Shown here: positions 63,211-64,000 of the stretch, one piece after another
Numbering within the stretch: the stretch's first letter is position 1
Layout: each line of letters starts with the position of its first letter
Assembly: GCA_013396655.1 (NCBI GenBank)
Contig: WBMV01004806.1
Coordinates: forward strand, 113,081 to 177,080
Length of the DNA: 64,000 nucleotides
Source: Campylorhamphus procurvoides
Taxonomy: Eukaryota > Chordata > Aves > Passeriformes > Dendrocolaptidae
Direction of reading: 5' to 3'
The notes under the pieces: model-generated
Databases searched by the model: none
The model's input: only the letters and a program-made list of their open reading frames with translations
Told to the model about the DNA's origin: nothing
Made by a program: the position numbers and the translations under genes

Positions 63211-64000
63211 TATTGGGTAGACCTGCAGGAGTTTTAAAATGGGTGGTTTTAGTTGACTGAGGGGTTGCCTGCCCTGTATGCAGTCCTTCCCCAGTGCATA
63301 AATGTATGTTCAGACTAACTAGATTAACTACAGCAGGAAGAGCTTCCTTCTTAAAAGAAAGCTATTGTTAGAGCATCTCTTATCATAAATCTGTAGCACT
63401 TCTAATCTTGCTCTCCTCCCATGGCACTTTCCACTCTTCCATCTACCCACTGATTTACAGTTTGCAGGGTCTGCTCTGAGCTTCCTAGGACTGTCCTGCA
63501 GCTTTCCTCTGTGATCTCTTCCTCTTGGGTGTGCAGTTTTCAGCGTCAAAAGGATCTTTCACAAAAATGTACCTGCACGCTTTCTAACTGGGAGAAAGAT
63601 GATATGCTGCTTTCCTGATCAAGTTGCACCCACTGCCTCAAAATGAAGGATTTGCAAGGAAAGCTGAGAACTGCAAGAACTGGATCATATATATTTCATG
63701 TTGCTAGTGGCTTGCTAGGGGCTGAACTCCCTTTTATTTGCTCTGCTACCTCTTCCCTATGCTGTGCCTGAAAGCGTGCCAGAATTTAAGGTGCTCCGAT
63801 TTCTCCGTAGGCTGGAGAGTTCTGTATCTTCTTTCTGCCAGGATTCTGCTTTTGCTTAATAGAGTTGAAGACCGTTAATGCAGACTTTGTCCTTGCTTCA
63901 CAAATAGACTTTGAGGGTCTCTTGGTGCTTGAATAAGCTTTGCCTGTTCATGTTCAGTCCCACTGAGGATCTGAGACAGCCACTTGCAGATATCAAAGCA

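Larger units (their letters stand above)
51322..64000 (+). other. First intron of the PACS-like gene (runs off the window)
   Basis: Starts with the GTAACG donor and extends at least 12.7 kb to the window end with no recognisable further exon on either strand. Long first introns are usual for PACS1 and PACS2. The plus strand is G/T-rich, as expected for the non-template strand of a transcribed gene. It holds the 80-base minisatellite (51601-51845), a CR1 3' end (52613-52698), a possible second CR1 piece near 63.1 kb, a GATA/RBPJ motif cluster (53919-53972) and two octamer-containing AT-rich stretches (57.2 and 62.2-62.4 kb). The rest looks unique. Confidence 0.6.

Overview
The window is eukaryotic (vertebrate, almost certainly avian) genomic DNA. 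It consists mostly of introns and intergenic sequence, with short spliced exons, two runs of N (36040-36127 and 50783-51261), one clear CR1 retrotransposon 3' end of the bird/reptile type, and two recognisable genes whose neighbourhood matches the amniote SEC22B-NOTCH2 block. There are no operons, CRISPR arrays or prokaryotic features. Nearly all open reading frames are chance shadows.

Layout. (1) Positions 1 to about 36 kb hold the 5' third of NOTCH2 on the minus strand. Exons 5, 4, 3 and 2 are at 8551-8673, 15007-15342, 16025-16284 and 26230-26311. They encode EGF repeats 1-7, with intact splice sites and compatible phases. The signal-peptide exon 1 is not visible. It most likely lies in or beside the GC-rich, minisatellite-laden gap at about 35.3-36.1 kb. 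The rest of NOTCH2 lies beyond position 1. (2) About 36.1-43.0 kb is a GC-richer intergenic stretch with no supported gene. (3) About 43.0-50.8 kb is SEC22B on the minus strand: exons 5, 4, 3 and 2, a 3' UTR and a good poly(A) signal. Exon 1 (about 25 codons) falls in the second gap. The visible exons give 190 residues, which with the usual 25-codon first exon makes the standard 215-residue protein. (4) From 51262 to the end, the first visible feature on the plus strand is a coding exon fragment (51262-51321). It encodes the signature start of the PACS (phosphofurin acidic cluster sorting) family furin-binding region and ends at a GT donor. The remaining 12.7 kb looks like its first intron. 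It carries an 80-bp GC-rich minisatellite, a CR1 copy and candidate regulatory motifs.

How the genes relate. NOTCH2 is the Notch receptor, SEC22B an ER-Golgi R-SNARE, and PACS proteins are cytosolic trafficking adaptors. SEC22B and the PACS-like gene appear head to head, sharing a GC-rich divergent promoter hidden in the 479-N gap. The most interesting observation is this PACS-like gene: neither PACS1 nor PACS2 is, to my knowledge, next to SEC22B/NOTCH2 in mammals. It is therefore a relocated PACS gene, a third PACS paralogue, or a scaffold misjoin at the gap. The base composition of the two strands (A/C-rich plus strand in NOTCH2, G/T-rich plus strand after 51.3 kb) is what transcription on opposite strands would leave, and it supports a real plus-strand gene on the right.
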